Both the position numbers and the translations under genes were made by a program. Of a stretch of DNA of 64,000 bases, positions 22,519-35,100 are shown piece by piece. This DNA is from Rattus norvegicus. Lineage: Eukaryota; Chordata; Mammalia; Rodentia; Muridae. The DNA is taken from NCBI RefSeq assembly GCF_036323735.1, contig NC_086040.1, forward strand, positions 57,513,891 through 57,577,890, written 5' to 3'. The notes beneath the pieces are model-generated. The model saw only the letters and a program-made list of their open reading frames with translations, searched no databases and was not told the origin of the DNA. The stretch's first letter is position 1. The number at the start of each line of letters is the position of its first letter.

Positions 22519-23330
22519 TTAGTTATAGGTGTAGTAGCAGCATGGCAATCCGCAGCAGAGCAGCAATGCACATCCAAAATTAAGAGATTTAGAGTAAAAA
22601 GAGCTAAAGAAAGTTGTTCCTTTGTTGTTCAGCTGCTGGAAATTCCCTCTTTTTTTTTTCTTTTTTTGTATAAGCTCTTTTAAGGTACAATGCACTCTTT
22701 CCACAATTCCTTGACCCTGGGGATTGTATGGTAATCCTGTAGTATGACCGACCGGCATTCTCTGGCAAAATTCCTGAAAGGACTTTGCAGTGTAGGCAGG
22801 TCCATTTTCTGTCTTGAGACTATCAGGCTTTCCCCAGGCCGCCCACGCCTCTAAGCAATGACCAATGGCATTACGAGTCTTTTCACCACTCATCAAAGTA
22901 GCGGATATAAGACCAGAACAGGTATCAATAAAAAAATGAGCATATTTTAAATTTCCAAATTGAGATATGTGTGTGACATCCATCTGCCAAAGTTTTAGAA
23001 GGATCAGAAAATGAGGGTTAATACCCACATGAAGAGGATGGTGAAATTGAACACAATTCGGGCAACTAACACCACATCATGAGTTGTAGGCCTAGAGATG
23101 TTAAACTTTGGTTGAAGAGTAAAGGCAGGAACATGAAACTTTTGCTGAAATTCTCTAGCGAGATCAACCGGAGCAGCATGAAAAATAAACTCTCTATGAG
23201 TTCTAGCATCCACTACGGCATTACTATGGGTCATGGGATCAGGAAAATTAGTATGGGCTTGAATATGTTATATGAAATATTTATTTTTTCTGGCCCAAAT
23301 CAAATCTTGTAATTCTAGAAGAATTTGACA
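22519..23330 (-). pseudogene. Retroviral integrase remnant
   Basis: Class II retroviral integrase, the enzyme that joins proviral DNA to the host genome. The N-terminal zinc-binding part lies at 23004-23234 and just beyond (FQQKFHVPAFTL, then a CPNC motif in the next frame). A frameshift near 23050 separates it from the core in 23028-22519. The core shows WQMDVTH with the first catalytic Asp. The second acidic residue reads Glu in KTENGPAYT, where Asp is expected. NPQGQGIVER retains the final Glu. The frame then runs into a Lys-rich stretch encoded by a T-rich run near 22650-22670 and loses homology. The frameshift and the altered catalytic residue make it inactive. Confidence 0.85.
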
Positions 23331-23880
23331 TACAGTAATACTCGACCGAATTGGCCCTGCAATTTCAAGTGAGTGCACAGCATTAACTACATAAGCAGAC
23401 TCAGAAGTTAAATTAAAAGAATCAAGAAATCTATTAAAAATTTCCAATATAATTTTACATTCTGTAATTTGGGGGGTGCCTGGAATGTACTGAATTAATA
23501 CTGATTATTGAGAATCAACCATATAGGCACCTACACCTGTTTTGTAGCCATCTGTATAAATATCTAATGCTCCAGACAAAGGCTCTATGCAGTTATCTTT
23601 GGAAAAATCACTGGATGTTCAATGAAAAATTGTAGCAAAGGATGCTTAGAATAATGATTGTCAAACTCTCCATCAAAACTACAGCGCAATATGGCCCGAT
23701 GAACTATCAAGGCACACAATGTTTCTATCTGAGCTGTGGTATATGCTATAATAATTTTCTTGGGTAAAATACCAAAATGGTGAATACAAGGTTTAACGCC
23801 TAACACAGGAAGCTGTGCAACAGCAGATGGGTAATATTCAAGGGTCTTATCAATCCCATCACTTTACACACCTGTGGACA
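23331..23880 (-). pseudogene. RNase H / pol connection remnant
   Basis: Sequence immediately upstream of integrase, where RNase H lies in class II pol genes. Fragments on the minus strand fit an RNase H domain, notably a Tyr-Thr-Asp-like strand at about 23530-23570 and an Ala-rich helix before the integrase start. Its surviving frames are short (for example 73 codons at 23585-23806) and interrupted by stops. No reverse transcriptase catalytic motif is seen further upstream, which supports a deletion of the RT part. Confidence 0.45.
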
Positions 23881-25340
23881 AAAGGAAGTAGCTTTTGTAG
23901 GCTTCACCATGCTTTTATGTTGAGGGTTATATGGAGGTGCTGTTGATATAACCACTTTCTTGCCTAATTGTCTGCCTCATTGTGACTTGCACTAGCATGT
24001 GTCCAGTCTGGATCATATCTCTCCCTCTCACACTGACCAGTCTCTTCCTCAAAATCAGTCTCATCATCCCAAAATCCGGTCTCCAAAACACTGAGTCTAT
24101 CCTTCATGCTACAATGTTTGACTGCCAATTCCTACATATGAACGCATGATGGTGCCGTCTCTAATACCGCAACAAAGAGACATTGCCTTAAAATCTTTTA
24201 GAAACCTGGTTTCTAGGATAAAATTTCCATAAAAATATCATCCCAATTTAGACCTGTTTCCCTAGATTGGCTCATGCCACATGTCATCTAGAATGACTCC
24301 ATCCAAATTTACTAGTTTTATGTCAACTTTCTGTTACCAGTGTTACATTTTTCAACCATATCAAATAACTTAAAAGCCAATAGTCCATAACCAAGGCATG
24401 TGGAGAATATTTATACATTTAAAACTAATCAGAAAACAAAATTGAAGTTACTACGCATATCTTAGCTGCAAGTGCAAGGCTCCAAGGGCCAATTGAAACT
24501 GGTTTTTTAAGAGAAGCACCTTGTCACCTGCTAAATCTCCCTGAGACCAGGAATCCAAGAAGGCACACTCTATACAGTTCTCAAGACAAATGTTTATCTT
24601 TTTGCTTGATTCTCCTGATTAAATTTTTCAGTCGGTTTACCTCTATCAAATCTGATCAGTATGGCTCTGTGAGGTTTCCAGAGCCTAATCACATACCTAG
24701 CAATAGCCTCAACTTGAGCCACAACAAATGGTGCATTGACCCCATTTTTTATATCTGTCTTCTCTCTGTTCCTTTTATCTCCTTTTCTTTTCTTTTTTTT
24801 TCTTTCGAGACCTTTTCTTCTTCCAACGTGCTTTCTTGTTGCTCTGCAAGGACCATCTGACCTGTCGTAATGGATTCCTCACATCGTTTTTTCTCCAAAC
24901 AGGCAGGGTCTATTTGCCAAAGAGGTTTTGGTCCTGGCTTAAGCTTGCTATCTGTGACTTCTCTATCCAACACAAAGAAAAAAAGAAACAAAATTACAAG
25001 CCTTCCACAAAGGATCAATTGGAAACAACATTGCCTTAGTTCCCAAGCCTTTCCCCCTCTATACCAATGCTTTCAATTTCACAAACCTTTCTGCCTCTAT
25101 ATCAAGGCTTTCATCATCTCTGTTTACCTCCAGAGAACTTTATCCATCTTCTCTGCTTACCTCCAGGGAACTTTATTCATATACTCTGCTTAACTCCAGA
25201 GAACTTTATCATCCCTTATCCCGGAACTTTCTTTCATCTTCTCTGCTTTCATCCAGAGAACTTTATTGTCCCTTATCTGGACACTTTACCGATGTCACTG
25301 TCCTGAAACTGAAAAGTTCTGGATCCACAAGAATATCCTC
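23881..25340 (-). other. Provirus 5' internal region, leader/gag-like, unassigned
   Basis: Lies between the pol remnant and the 5' LTR, where the leader and gag should be. An 89-codon frame at 25018-24749 on the minus strand has a Lys/Glu-rich end and could be a gag remnant; no nucleocapsid Cys-His box was found. Positions 25085-25290 contain several copies of a unit like 'ctctgcttacctccagagaactttat' spaced about 40-60 bp, a small degenerate tandem repeat. Confidence 0.35.
25085..25290. repeat. Degenerate short tandem repeat in provirus leader
   Basis: Four or five variants of a ~50-bp unit with the core 'tccagagaactttat' (at about 25131, 25163, 25196 and 25253) and intervening 'catcttctctgctt'. 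It sits just inside the 5' LTR. Confidence 0.7.
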
Positions 25341-25364
25341 GGCTCTCCATACAATGCCACCAGT

Positions 25365-25651
25365 TGTGGCGCCCACCTTGTCCGACAAGGAAGATGCAAC
25401 ACCATCAGATCCTTCTTAACAGTCTTTATTGAAGGACCACCTTATTTTGCTGATATGGGGACCTCAAGTAGCAACAGCGCTAGCCTTATCTACCGAGCAG
25501 GCTGAGGCTATGCTGATTGTCCTTCAGGGATTGGCAGAGGAGGAATCACCTCATTAGCATGGTACTCCACCCTCATTAGCATATTAGAAGCCAACTGATG
25601 CCAGATGCAAAGCCTTTGCATACGTAGTATCGTTGTTCACCACAGGAGGGC
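25365..25651 (-). repeat. Provirus 5' LTR, U3-truncated
   Basis: Starts 'tgtggcgcccacc' and matches the 3' LTR through 'gttgttcaccaca' (ending 25644) and a few further bases. It then stops about 120 bp short of the full LTR seen on the other side. The two LTRs differ at many positions, indicating an old insertion. The region next to it at 25345-25362 is the primer-binding-site position; no tRNA could be assigned. Confidence 0.75.
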
Positions 25652-25999
25652 ACGCTACATATACCAAAGGCCAACTGTTTGAAAGGACACTGTTCTTTTG
25701 CTTAGACCTCATGGCTTTTAGTTTTTTGCCCAGAAGAAAAAGATCCTAAGGAAGAAATGAAAGACAAGCATTGTGTCCTCAGCTCAGAGTAAACTCTTCG
25801 ATTATTTGGATACCTATAGTGCAGTTTGTGTCTGATAATGGTAATTGGGAGGGAGACTTGTTTCTACGACATCATATCAGTCTCTCCACTAGTATTACTC
25901 TGACTCCCATTGCCTGATAGTGACCCTTTAGATTTCTCAGTCAATATGTGTGATTAGCTGTCAGTTTTCTTATTTTTAGCAATATTTTTTTGTGTTTTT

Positions 26000-26631
26000 A
26001 ATTTGATTTTTCCATATTTACATTTCAAATATTTTTGCCTTTCCCAGTTTCCAGCCCATATGATCCCTAACCGGTCCCCATACCCTTCTTGTATAATCCC
26101 CCTTACGGCCTTTTGACATTACCTTGAATTGGTAATAAAACCTATTTTAGACCAAGGGGATCTACTTCCATTGGTGCACAACAAGGCCATTTTCTGCTAC
26201 ATATGCAATTGGAGCCATAGGTCTATCCATGTACAATCTTTGAATATTCATATAGTACCAGAAAACTCTGGTTCATTGTCATTGTTTTTCTTATTGGATT
26301 GCATGCTGCTTCAGCTCATGTAATTATTTTACAAAATCTACAAACAATAGATCGGTTTTCAGTTCACTGCTTTGCCACCACAATTCAATTCTGTATTTGA
26401 CATGCTCTAGCTGTGTCTCTCAGGAAAGACCTATATCCGTTTCTTCTAATCATGCAATTCTAAGCCTCATCAATCTTATCTAGTTTTGGTGGCTGATATG
26501 TCAATTTATATATAACTATACATATATATAAAACTATATATATATAACTATATATATAACTATATATATAAAACTATATATATAACTATATATATAACTA
26601 TATATGTATATATATACACACATATACATAT

Positions 26632-26718
<87 letters not shown>

Positions 26719-28285
26719 ACCTACAACTATGAGGTTAGAAGGATTTTTAACAAGGATTCTCGGATACAAGGTCAAGAAAGTAGAATCCACAATGACAGTG
26801 CCAAATAGACTCTCTCCTGTTCTTATGAACCTAATGAAGCTGAGGTTTCACTGGATCTCAAGTCATTGATCATCCTATACATCCTCCTGAGTCTTATGTT
26901 TGGACTGTAGAAAGTATCAAGGTAAAACATCCAAAACCCTCAAGTCACGTACTGGGAATACAGGAAGGTGAATATTAGAGAACTGATATAGAATGGGCCT
27001 ATGGAAACAAATTCTATAATCCATGCTGTCCTTTACTTTAAAGATGTCATGTAATTTTTGGATAAAATAAGAATTTGGGGGTTTATCATTTGAAGAAGGT
27101 ACACAATATTTACACTTTTATATTCACTTTATAGCTGTGCCCCCTTTGTTGCCAAAATCATTGCAAAAAATTGAATTGGAAAACAGAATTTTTGAGTACA
27201 CATTCAGCAATATATATAATGTTCCCTCTCAAGGAATGAAAAAAAAAATTAATACAATATTCATTCAATTGAAGGTCTGTAGGGAAAATTCTTTCCTTTG
27301 AGAAAGAGAGGAAACCTAGGAAATTGAAGTCTATGGCACAGTAATGGACCTGGGAATAACATTATTATCCAGAAGAATCTCCTCCAATCCATGTTCCTAG
27401 ATCTTTTCTACCCATGCCAAGCCCCTGACTAACTTTCTCCATTCAGAACATGTAACAACTAATGAAACTAATAGAAGTACTTAGTACATAGTGGTTTTCA
27501 CTGTGTCACAGGAGACACTCCTGGAAAGAGCACCCTCGAAATTGGTCAATGTAAGGAAAGCTGTTCAGCAGGTAGGCCATGGCAGTTCTCAGTGACATCA
27601 TCATTAGGCCTTCCTGAAAAATTCTTGTATCCTGGAGAGCCCTAGCTTATTCTGTGATGTCACAAGTGTTGTCGTGACTGCATCTGCCTCTCAGATATTC
27701 CTGCAGAACATGTAGTGTTTAGAAATTGGCCTCTAATTCAGAGTAAATAACCATTTGCGAGGGAGAAGAAAGATGGTAAAGAGATCAGAGATGGAGAGAA
27801 GGAAGCTGGCCTTCTATATTTGTATAAAAATGAAGAAATACTTGGTTCATTGGAAAGCTTACTGAGTCCTGGTTAGGGCTTGAGTGGGTTTGCTGAAGAG
27901 ATGAGGGCCTCCCAGTAATATCTGGACATCCCTGCTTGTTATAGTTCCTGGAATTCAGAGAGTTTATATCATTAATTTTGTTTTTCTAAAAGCCAGGTGT
28001 TGAAAAGGGCCCCGTTGTTTTCCTGAGAGCTCATGGCTTTGATTCCTTTTCCCAGAATAAGAAAGAAGGAAAAGACAAGTATTCTGTCCTCATCTCAGTG
28101 TAAATTCCTCCATGATTTGGATTCCTATACTGCAGTTTGTATCTGAGACTGATATCTGGGAAAGAAAAGTCCTTCAGATTTGGACTTCATCATCTCAGTC
28201 TATCTACCAGTATTTTTCTGACTAAAATTCCCTGACAGGAATTCTTTAGTTTTCTGTCAATAGGTCTGGTTAGCTGCCAATTTTC
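26000..28285. repeat. Array unit A
   Basis: L1-derived part at 26000-26500 (reverse L1 3' UTR, including 'ggccattttctgctacatatgca'), then TA/CA-rich DNA at 26500-26715, then the unique body. The body contains 'gtgatgtcac' at about 27653 and a TATA-like 'tttgtataaaaa' near 27820. Confidence 0.85.
26500..26715. repeat. (TA)n/(CA)n microsatellite in unit A
   Basis: Imperfect 'tatataacta' repeats at 26508-26620, a (CA)n run at about 26648-26678, then (TA)n to 26714. Confidence 0.95.
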
Positions 28286-28289
28286 TTTT

Positions 28290-28936
28290 TTTTTTATTTC
28301 CTTTTTTTATTTTTTCACAAATTTCATAGCTCTTTCAATTGGATATTCCTATATTTACATTTCAAATGTTATTTTCTTTTCCAGTTTTCTGTCAATAACA
28401 TTCTTAACTGATCCCCTTACCTTTATTATAAAACACCCTTTACTGTGCCAGTATATTTCTATATTTCTATATATTTCTATATTTCAATATATTTCTATAT
28501 TAACTAGCAGTAAAAACTAGGGAGAACCAAGAGCATCTCCTTCAATTTGGTGCCAAACAAGGCCATTTTCTGCTCATATGCAGTTGGAGCCATAGGTCTA
28601 TCCATGTACAATCTTTGAGTATTCCTATAGTACCATAAAACTCTGGTTCATTGTCATTGTTTTTCTTATTGGATTAAAAGCTCCTTCAGCTCTTGTAATC
28701 CTTTCTCAAAATCTACCAACAAGAGATCTGTTTTCAGTTCACTGGTTTGCCACTAGCATTCACTTCTGTATTTGACATGCTCTAGCTGTGTCTCTCAGGA
28801 AAGATCTGTATCCAGTTCCTGGCAGCAATCTCTTCTTAGCTTCAACAATCCTATCTAGTTTTGGTGCCTGATATATCTATATCTATATCTATGTATATCT
28901 ATATCAACTCTATCTCTATGTATATCTATATCTATA

Positions 28937-29023
<87 letters not shown>

Positions 29024-30690
29024 TTTTTGTGGTTCCTACAACTACGAATTTTGATGGAATATTTACATGGATTCTGTGTAACTAGGTCACAAATATAGGA
29101 TCCACAAATGACAATGCCAAATAGACTCCCTCCTGTTCTTATAACCTATTGAATTTGAGGTTTCACTGGACCTCAAGCCATTCCTCTCGCTGCCCATCAC
29201 CCAGAAACTGATGTTTGGCCTGAGAAAGAATCATGGTAAAACATCCACAAACCCTAAAGTCTATCCCTGGGAATACAAGAAGGTAGATATTAGAGAACTG
29301 ATATCTGATAGAACTTCAGAACCACATTCTATAGTCCATGTTTTCTTTTGCTTTACTGATGTCTGGTAATTTATGGATAAAATAAAGATTTGTGAGTTGA
29401 TCATTTGAAGTAGGTACACAGTATGTCCACTCTTTTATTCACTGTATAGCTGGGCCCTGTTTGTAGCCAAATTAATTGCAAAAAATATATTGGAAAAATT
29501 AAATTTTTGAGTGCACATGCAGAAACCTATATAATGTCCCCTGTGAATGAATTTACAATAAAAAATGTAGCACAATATTCAGTCAATTAAAATTCTGTAG
29601 GGAAAATACTGGTCCCTGGGAAAAAGAGAAAACCTAGGGAATTGAACTTTATGTCACAGGATTGGACCTGGGAATGAAATTAATTTCCAGAAGAATCTCC
29701 TTCCTTCCATATTTCTAGATCTTTTCTACCCATGACAAGCCCCTGACTAACTTTCTTCATTCAGAGCATGTAACCACTAATGAAGCAGAGAGAAGTCTCT
29801 AGCTTTAAAGAGATGGAGTACACAAAGGTTTCCCCTGTGTCACAGGAGACACTCCTGGAAAAGGCATTCTCAGATCTGGTCAATGTATGGAAAGCTGTTC
29901 AGCAGGTAGGCCATGGCAGTTCTCAGTAACATCATCATTAGGCCCTCCCTCAAATATCTCCTGTAACCTGGAGGCCCCTTTCTTCTTCTGTGATGACACA
30001 AGAGTTGCCGTGCCTGTAACTGCGTCTCAGATTTTCATGCAGTACCTCTAGGGTTTACTTATTGTCCTCTAATTCAAAGTAAACAGCCATTTGGGTGGGA
30101 GAATAAAGAGGAAGAAGATATCAGTGATGGGGAAAAGGAAGCTGGCTATCTGTCTTGGTATAACAAAAAAGGAAGAAATATGTGATACTTCGCATAGCTC
30201 AGAGAGACCTTAGTAGGATTGAATGGGACCTATGAAGAGATAGCCTTGATCTTCCCCGTCCACATATGGGAATAAGGAGCTTGGAGTCTCTCAGAAACAT
30301 CGGGACTTCCCTGTTCTTTTAGTTCCTGGAAGTCAGAGAGTTTATATCATTTATTTCTTTATTCCAAAAACCAAATGTTTGGCAGGGCACAATTATTTTC
30401 CTGAGAGCTCATGGCTTTTATCATTTTTGCCCTGAAGAAAAAGGAGCTAAGGTGGAAGGGAAAGACAAGTATTGTGTCCTCAGCTCAGTGTAAACTCCTC
30501 TTTGCTTTGGATTCCTATACTGCAGTTTGGGTCTGACACTGATACCTGGGAGAGAGAAGTGCTTCTAGTTGAGATTTCATCATCTCAGTCTTTCCACTAG
30601 TATTACTCTGGTTACCATTCCCTGACAGGTACCCATTAGATTTCTGTGTCAATACATATGATTCATTGACAGTTTTCTTTTCTTTTATTC
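28290..30690. repeat. Array unit B
   Basis: L1 part at about 28290-28870, a TATC/CT/TA compound microsatellite at 28870-29020 and body at 29021-30690. The element 'gtgatgacac' near 29989 is a variant of the palindromic 'gtgatgtcac' of the other units. A 'ggtataacaaaaaagg' TATA-like site lies near 30158. Confidence 0.85.
28871..29020. repeat. Compound microsatellite in unit B
   Basis: 'tatatc'-type repeats at 28871-28940, (CT)n at about 28942-28975 and (TA)n to 29020. Confidence 0.95.
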
Positions 30691-30699
30691 TATCATTTG

Positions 30700-32880
30700 T
30701 TTTTTTTTTTATTTTTTAGAAATTTTTATTGCTTTTTAATTGGATACTTCTATATTTACATTTCAAATGTAATTTCCTTTCCCAGTTTCCTGTCCAAAAG
30801 AGCCCTAACCTGTCCACCTCCCATTTTTCTATAACCCCCCTTATTGCCTCTTGACAGGCCGTTGAAATGGGAATCAAACCTAGGGAATACCAAGGGCCTC
30901 TTCTTCCATTGGTGGCCACCAAGGCCATCTTCGGATACATATCCAGTTGGAGCCATTGATCTGTCCATGTGCAGTCTTTTAATATTGGTTTAGTACCAGA
31001 AAGGTTTCCTTCTTTGGCATTGTCCTTGTGGGGATTAAAGCCCCATTCAGCTCTTGTAATCCTTACTGAACATTTACCAACAAGAAGTCCATTTTCAGTT
31101 CATGGGTTTGCCACTATCATTTACCTCTGTATTTCACATACTCTAGCTGTGTCACTCAGGAAAGGTCTATATCTGGTTCCTGGAAGAATGCACTTCTTAA
31201 CTTCATCAATTTTATATCATTTTGGTAGCAGATGTATATGTATAATTTTGATGGATCCTACAGCTAGGTGGTTAGGTGGAATGTTAACATAGATTCTGCC
31301 CAACTAGGTCAAGAATGTAGAATTCAGAAATGACAATGTCAAATAGACTCCCTCCTCTATTATGAACATATTGAATTTGAGGTTTGACTGGTAATCATGC
31401 CATTCTTCTCCCTGCCTATCCTCCGGTATCTAAGGTTTTTACTTAAGAAAGAATAATGGTAAAACATCCAAAACCCTCAAGTCTGGACATGGGAACACAG
31501 GAAGATAGTTAGTGCAGAATTGATATCAAATTGAACTAGAGAACCAAATTCTATAGTCCATGTTGCCTTTGCTTTACTGATATCTGGTAATTTTCAGATA
31601 AAATAAGCATTTAGGAGTTCATCATTTGCAGTGAGTACACAGTATTTACACCGTTATGCTCACTCTATAGCTGGGCACACTTTGTTGCCAAAATCATTGG
31701 AGAAAATGGAATTGGAAAACAGAATTTTTGAGTACACATTGAGGAATATTTATGAAGTCCCCTGTCAAGGAAAGTACAATAAGAACGTGAAATGCAATAT
31801 TCATTTAATTAAAGGTCTGTAGGGAAAATACTGGCCTTTGTGATACATAGAAAACCAAGATAATTGAACTCTATGTCGCAGGAATGAACCTGGGTATAAA
31901 AATATTATCTAGAGGAATCTCCTACACTAGATGTTCCTAAATCTTTTCTACCCATGCCAAGCCCCTGATTAACTTTCTCCATCCAGAGCGTGTAACCGCT
32001 AATAAGCAAAGAGAAGTCTTTAGGTTTAGAGAGATGGAGTATGTAAAGGATTCCACTGTGTCACAGGAGACAAACCTGAAAAGGGCACCCTTAAATCTGA
32101 TCAATGAAAGGAAAGGTGTTTAACAGGTAAACCATGGCACGTCTCAATGACATAATCATTAGGCCCTCCCTGAAAAATCTATTGTAACCTGGAGAGCCCC
32201 AGCTTCTGTGATGTCACAAGTGTTGTCGTGACTGCAACTCCCTCTCAGATATCCCTTCAGTACCTCTAGTGTGTACTAATTGAACTCTAATTCAGAGTAA
32301 ACAGCCATTTGGGAGGGAGAACAAAGAGGATGAAGTGATCAGAGAAGGGGAGAAGGAAGCTGGCCTTCTTTTTGGAATAAAAAAAGGAACAAATACATGG
32401 TCCTTGGGAAAGCTCAGTGAGTCCTTGGTTCAGATTGAGTGGGAATGCTGAAGAGACAGCCTTGATGTGAGCCTTCCATATATGGGTAACAGAAGCTGGA
32501 GCCTCCCAAAAACATCTGGACTTCCCTGTTATTATGGTTCTTGGAAGTCAGAGAATTTATATCATTCAATTCTTTATTTCAAAAGCCAAGTGTTGGGAAG
32601 GGCACAGTTGTTTTCCTGAGAGTTCATGGCCTTTATTCTTTTTGTCAAAAAGAAAGTGTCCTAAGGAGGAAGGGATGGACAAGTATTGTGTCCTCAGCTC
32701 AGAGTAAACTCCTCCATGCTTTGGATATGTATGCTGCTGTCTGTGTCTGACAATGATATCTGGGAGAGAGAACTGCTTCTTGTTGAGGCTTCATCATGTC
32801 AGTCTTTCCACTAGTATTACTCTGAATACTACTTTAGATTTCCGAGTCAATAGGTGTGATTAGTTGCCAGTTTTCTTATC
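30700..32880. repeat. Array unit C
   Basis: L1 part at about 30705-31225. The microsatellite slot is nearly empty ('gcagatgtatatgtataattttg' at 31229-31250). Body to about 32880, with 'gtgatgtcac' near 32209. Confidence 0.85.
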
Positions 32881-32884
32881 GTTC

Positions 32885-33415
32885 ATATCTTTCATTTATT
32901 TTTTAGCAAATTTTAGTGGTTTTAAAACTGCATGTTTCTATATTTACACGTAAAATATTATTTTCTTTCTCATTTTCCTTCCCATAAGATTCCTCCCTAT
33001 TCACTATCACTACTTTGACCACACTTTCTGCCCCTTGACAATCCCTTGAATTAGAAGACAATCCTATGTTGGATCAAGGGCTTCTCCTTCCATTGGTGCC
33101 CATAAAAGCCATCCTCTGCCACATATCCATTTAGAGCAATTGGTCTGTCCATGTAAAGTCTTTCAATATTGGTCTAGTATCAGGAAGCGCTGGTTCATTT
33201 GCAGTGTTGTTCTTATGGTGTGGAAAGCACCTTCAACTCTTGTCATCCTCTCTCAAAATCATTTAACAAGAGGTCCGTTTTCAGTTCACTGGTTTGCAAC
33301 TTGCATTCTCTTCTGTATTTGACATGCTCTAGCTGTGTCTCTCAGGAAATATCTATATCCGGTTCCTGGTAGAATGCTCTTCATAGCTTCATCAATCTTA
33401 TCTAGTTTTGGTGGG

Positions 33416-33465
<50 letters not shown>

Positions 33466-35100
33466 TTTTGGTGACTCCTACAGTTATGAAGTTAGGTGGA
33501 ACTATAACATGGAATCTGCGCAACTAGGTCAAGAAGGTAGAATCCACAAATGGCATTGCAAAATAGACTTGCTCCTGTTCTTATGAACCTATTGAAGTGG
33601 AGGTTTCACTGGTCCAGAAGCCATTCTTCTTTCTGCCCATCCTCCTCTATCTTATGTTTGGCCTTAAGAAAGAATCATGGTAAAACATCCTAAACCCTTA
33701 AATCTGGGCCTGAGACACTGGAATGTAGATATTGCAGATGATATCAAAAGTGACTAGAGAACAGGATTCTATGCTCCATATGGTCCTTTGCTTTACTGAT
33801 CTCTGGAAATTTTGGTTAAAATAGAATTTTGGAGATCATCATGTGATGTCAGTACACCACATTTACATTGCTATACTCAGTCTATAGCTGTGTGCCTTTG
33901 TTGTGAAATCATTGCAAAAAATGGAAGAGGAAATCAGAATTTTTGAGTACACATTCAGGAACATTTATAAAATCACCTATCAAGGAATATAAAATAAAAA
34001 GTGAAATACAATATTCATTCAACTAAAGGTCTGTAGGGAAAATACTGGCCTTTGGGAGACAGAGAAATTCTAGAAATTGAACTGTATTTCACATTAATGA
34101 ACCTGGGAATATAATATTATCTTGGAGAATCTCCTACATTCCATCTTCCTAATTCTTTTCTACCCATGCCAAGTCCCTGACCAAATTTCACCATTCAGAG
34201 CATGTAACCACTAATGAAGCAAAGATAAGTTTGTAGCTTTAGAGAGATGGAGTTTGTAAAGGATTCCACTGTGTCACAAGAGACATACCACGAAAGGGCA
34301 CCCTTGTATCTGGTTCATGTAAGGAAATCTGTTTAGCAGGTAGGCTATGGCAGGTCTCAGTGACATCACCATTAGGCACTCCTTGAAAAATCTATTGTAA
34401 CCTGGAGAGCCCTAGCTTTTACTGTGATGTCACAAGTGTTGTTGTGACTGCATCTCCCTTTCTGATATTCCTTCATGACCTCTAGGGTTCACTAACTGGC
34501 CTGTAATTCAGAATAACGACCCTTTGGGGAGTGAGAAGAAAGAGGATGAAGAGATCAGAGACGGGGAGAAGGAAGCTGGTCTTCTGTCTTGATATAAAAA
34601 AAGGAAGAAATATGTGGTACTTGGGAAAGCTCAGTGAGTCCTTGGTAGGGGTTGAGTAGGATCACTGAAGAGATAGACTTGATCTGAGCCTTCCACATAT
34701 GGGAGTCAAGAGCTGCGAGCCTCTCAGAAGCATCTGGACTTCACAGGTCTTATGGATCCTGGAAGTCAGAGATTTTATATCATTCATTTCTTTATTCCAA
34801 TAGCCAAGTGTTTGGAAGGTCATACATGTTTTCCTGAGAGTTCATGGCATTTATTCTTTTTGTCGATTATAAAAATGTCCTAAGTAAGAAGGGAAAGACA
34901 AGAATTGTGTCCTCTGCTAAGAGTAAACTCCTCCATGCTTTGGATACCAATAGTGCAGTTTGTGTCTTACACTAATATCTGGGAGAGAGCAGTTCTTCTA
35001 GTAGAGACTTCATCATCTCAGTCTTTCCACTAGTATTTACACTGACTAACACTTTAGATTTCTGAGTTAATTGGTGAGATAAGCTTGCAGTTTTCCTTTC
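32885..35100. repeat. Array unit D
   Basis: L1 part at about 32890-33418, (TA)n at 33421-33465, body to about 35100 with 'gtgatgtcac' near 34434 and 'gatataaaaaaagg' near 34597. Confidence 0.85.
33421..33465. repeat. (TA)n microsatellite in unit D
   Basis: Perfect TA dinucleotides filling the slot between the L1 part and the body. Confidence 0.95.

Larger units (their letters stand above)
20848..25651 (-). mobile_element. Defective ERVK-type endogenous retrovirus
   Basis: Two related LTRs flank about 4.1 kb of internal sequence in minus orientation. The order from the 5' side (right) is truncated LTR, leader/gag-like sequence, RNase H remnant, integrase, env transmembrane remnant, polypurine tract, LTR. 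No protease or reverse transcriptase core is recognised, so a large internal part is missing. The integrase and env tail resemble betaretrovirus-like (class II) rodent elements. No matching flanking duplication is visible. Confidence 0.8.

Noticed and set aside
27653..27663. A confirmed CREB/CREM site and active promoter
   Set aside because: A palindromic 10-mer in recently duplicated DNA is not proof; kept only as a low-weight finding.
26560..29085. Tyr/Ile and Cys/Val dipeptide frames
   Set aside because: They are translations of TA, CA and CT microsatellites.
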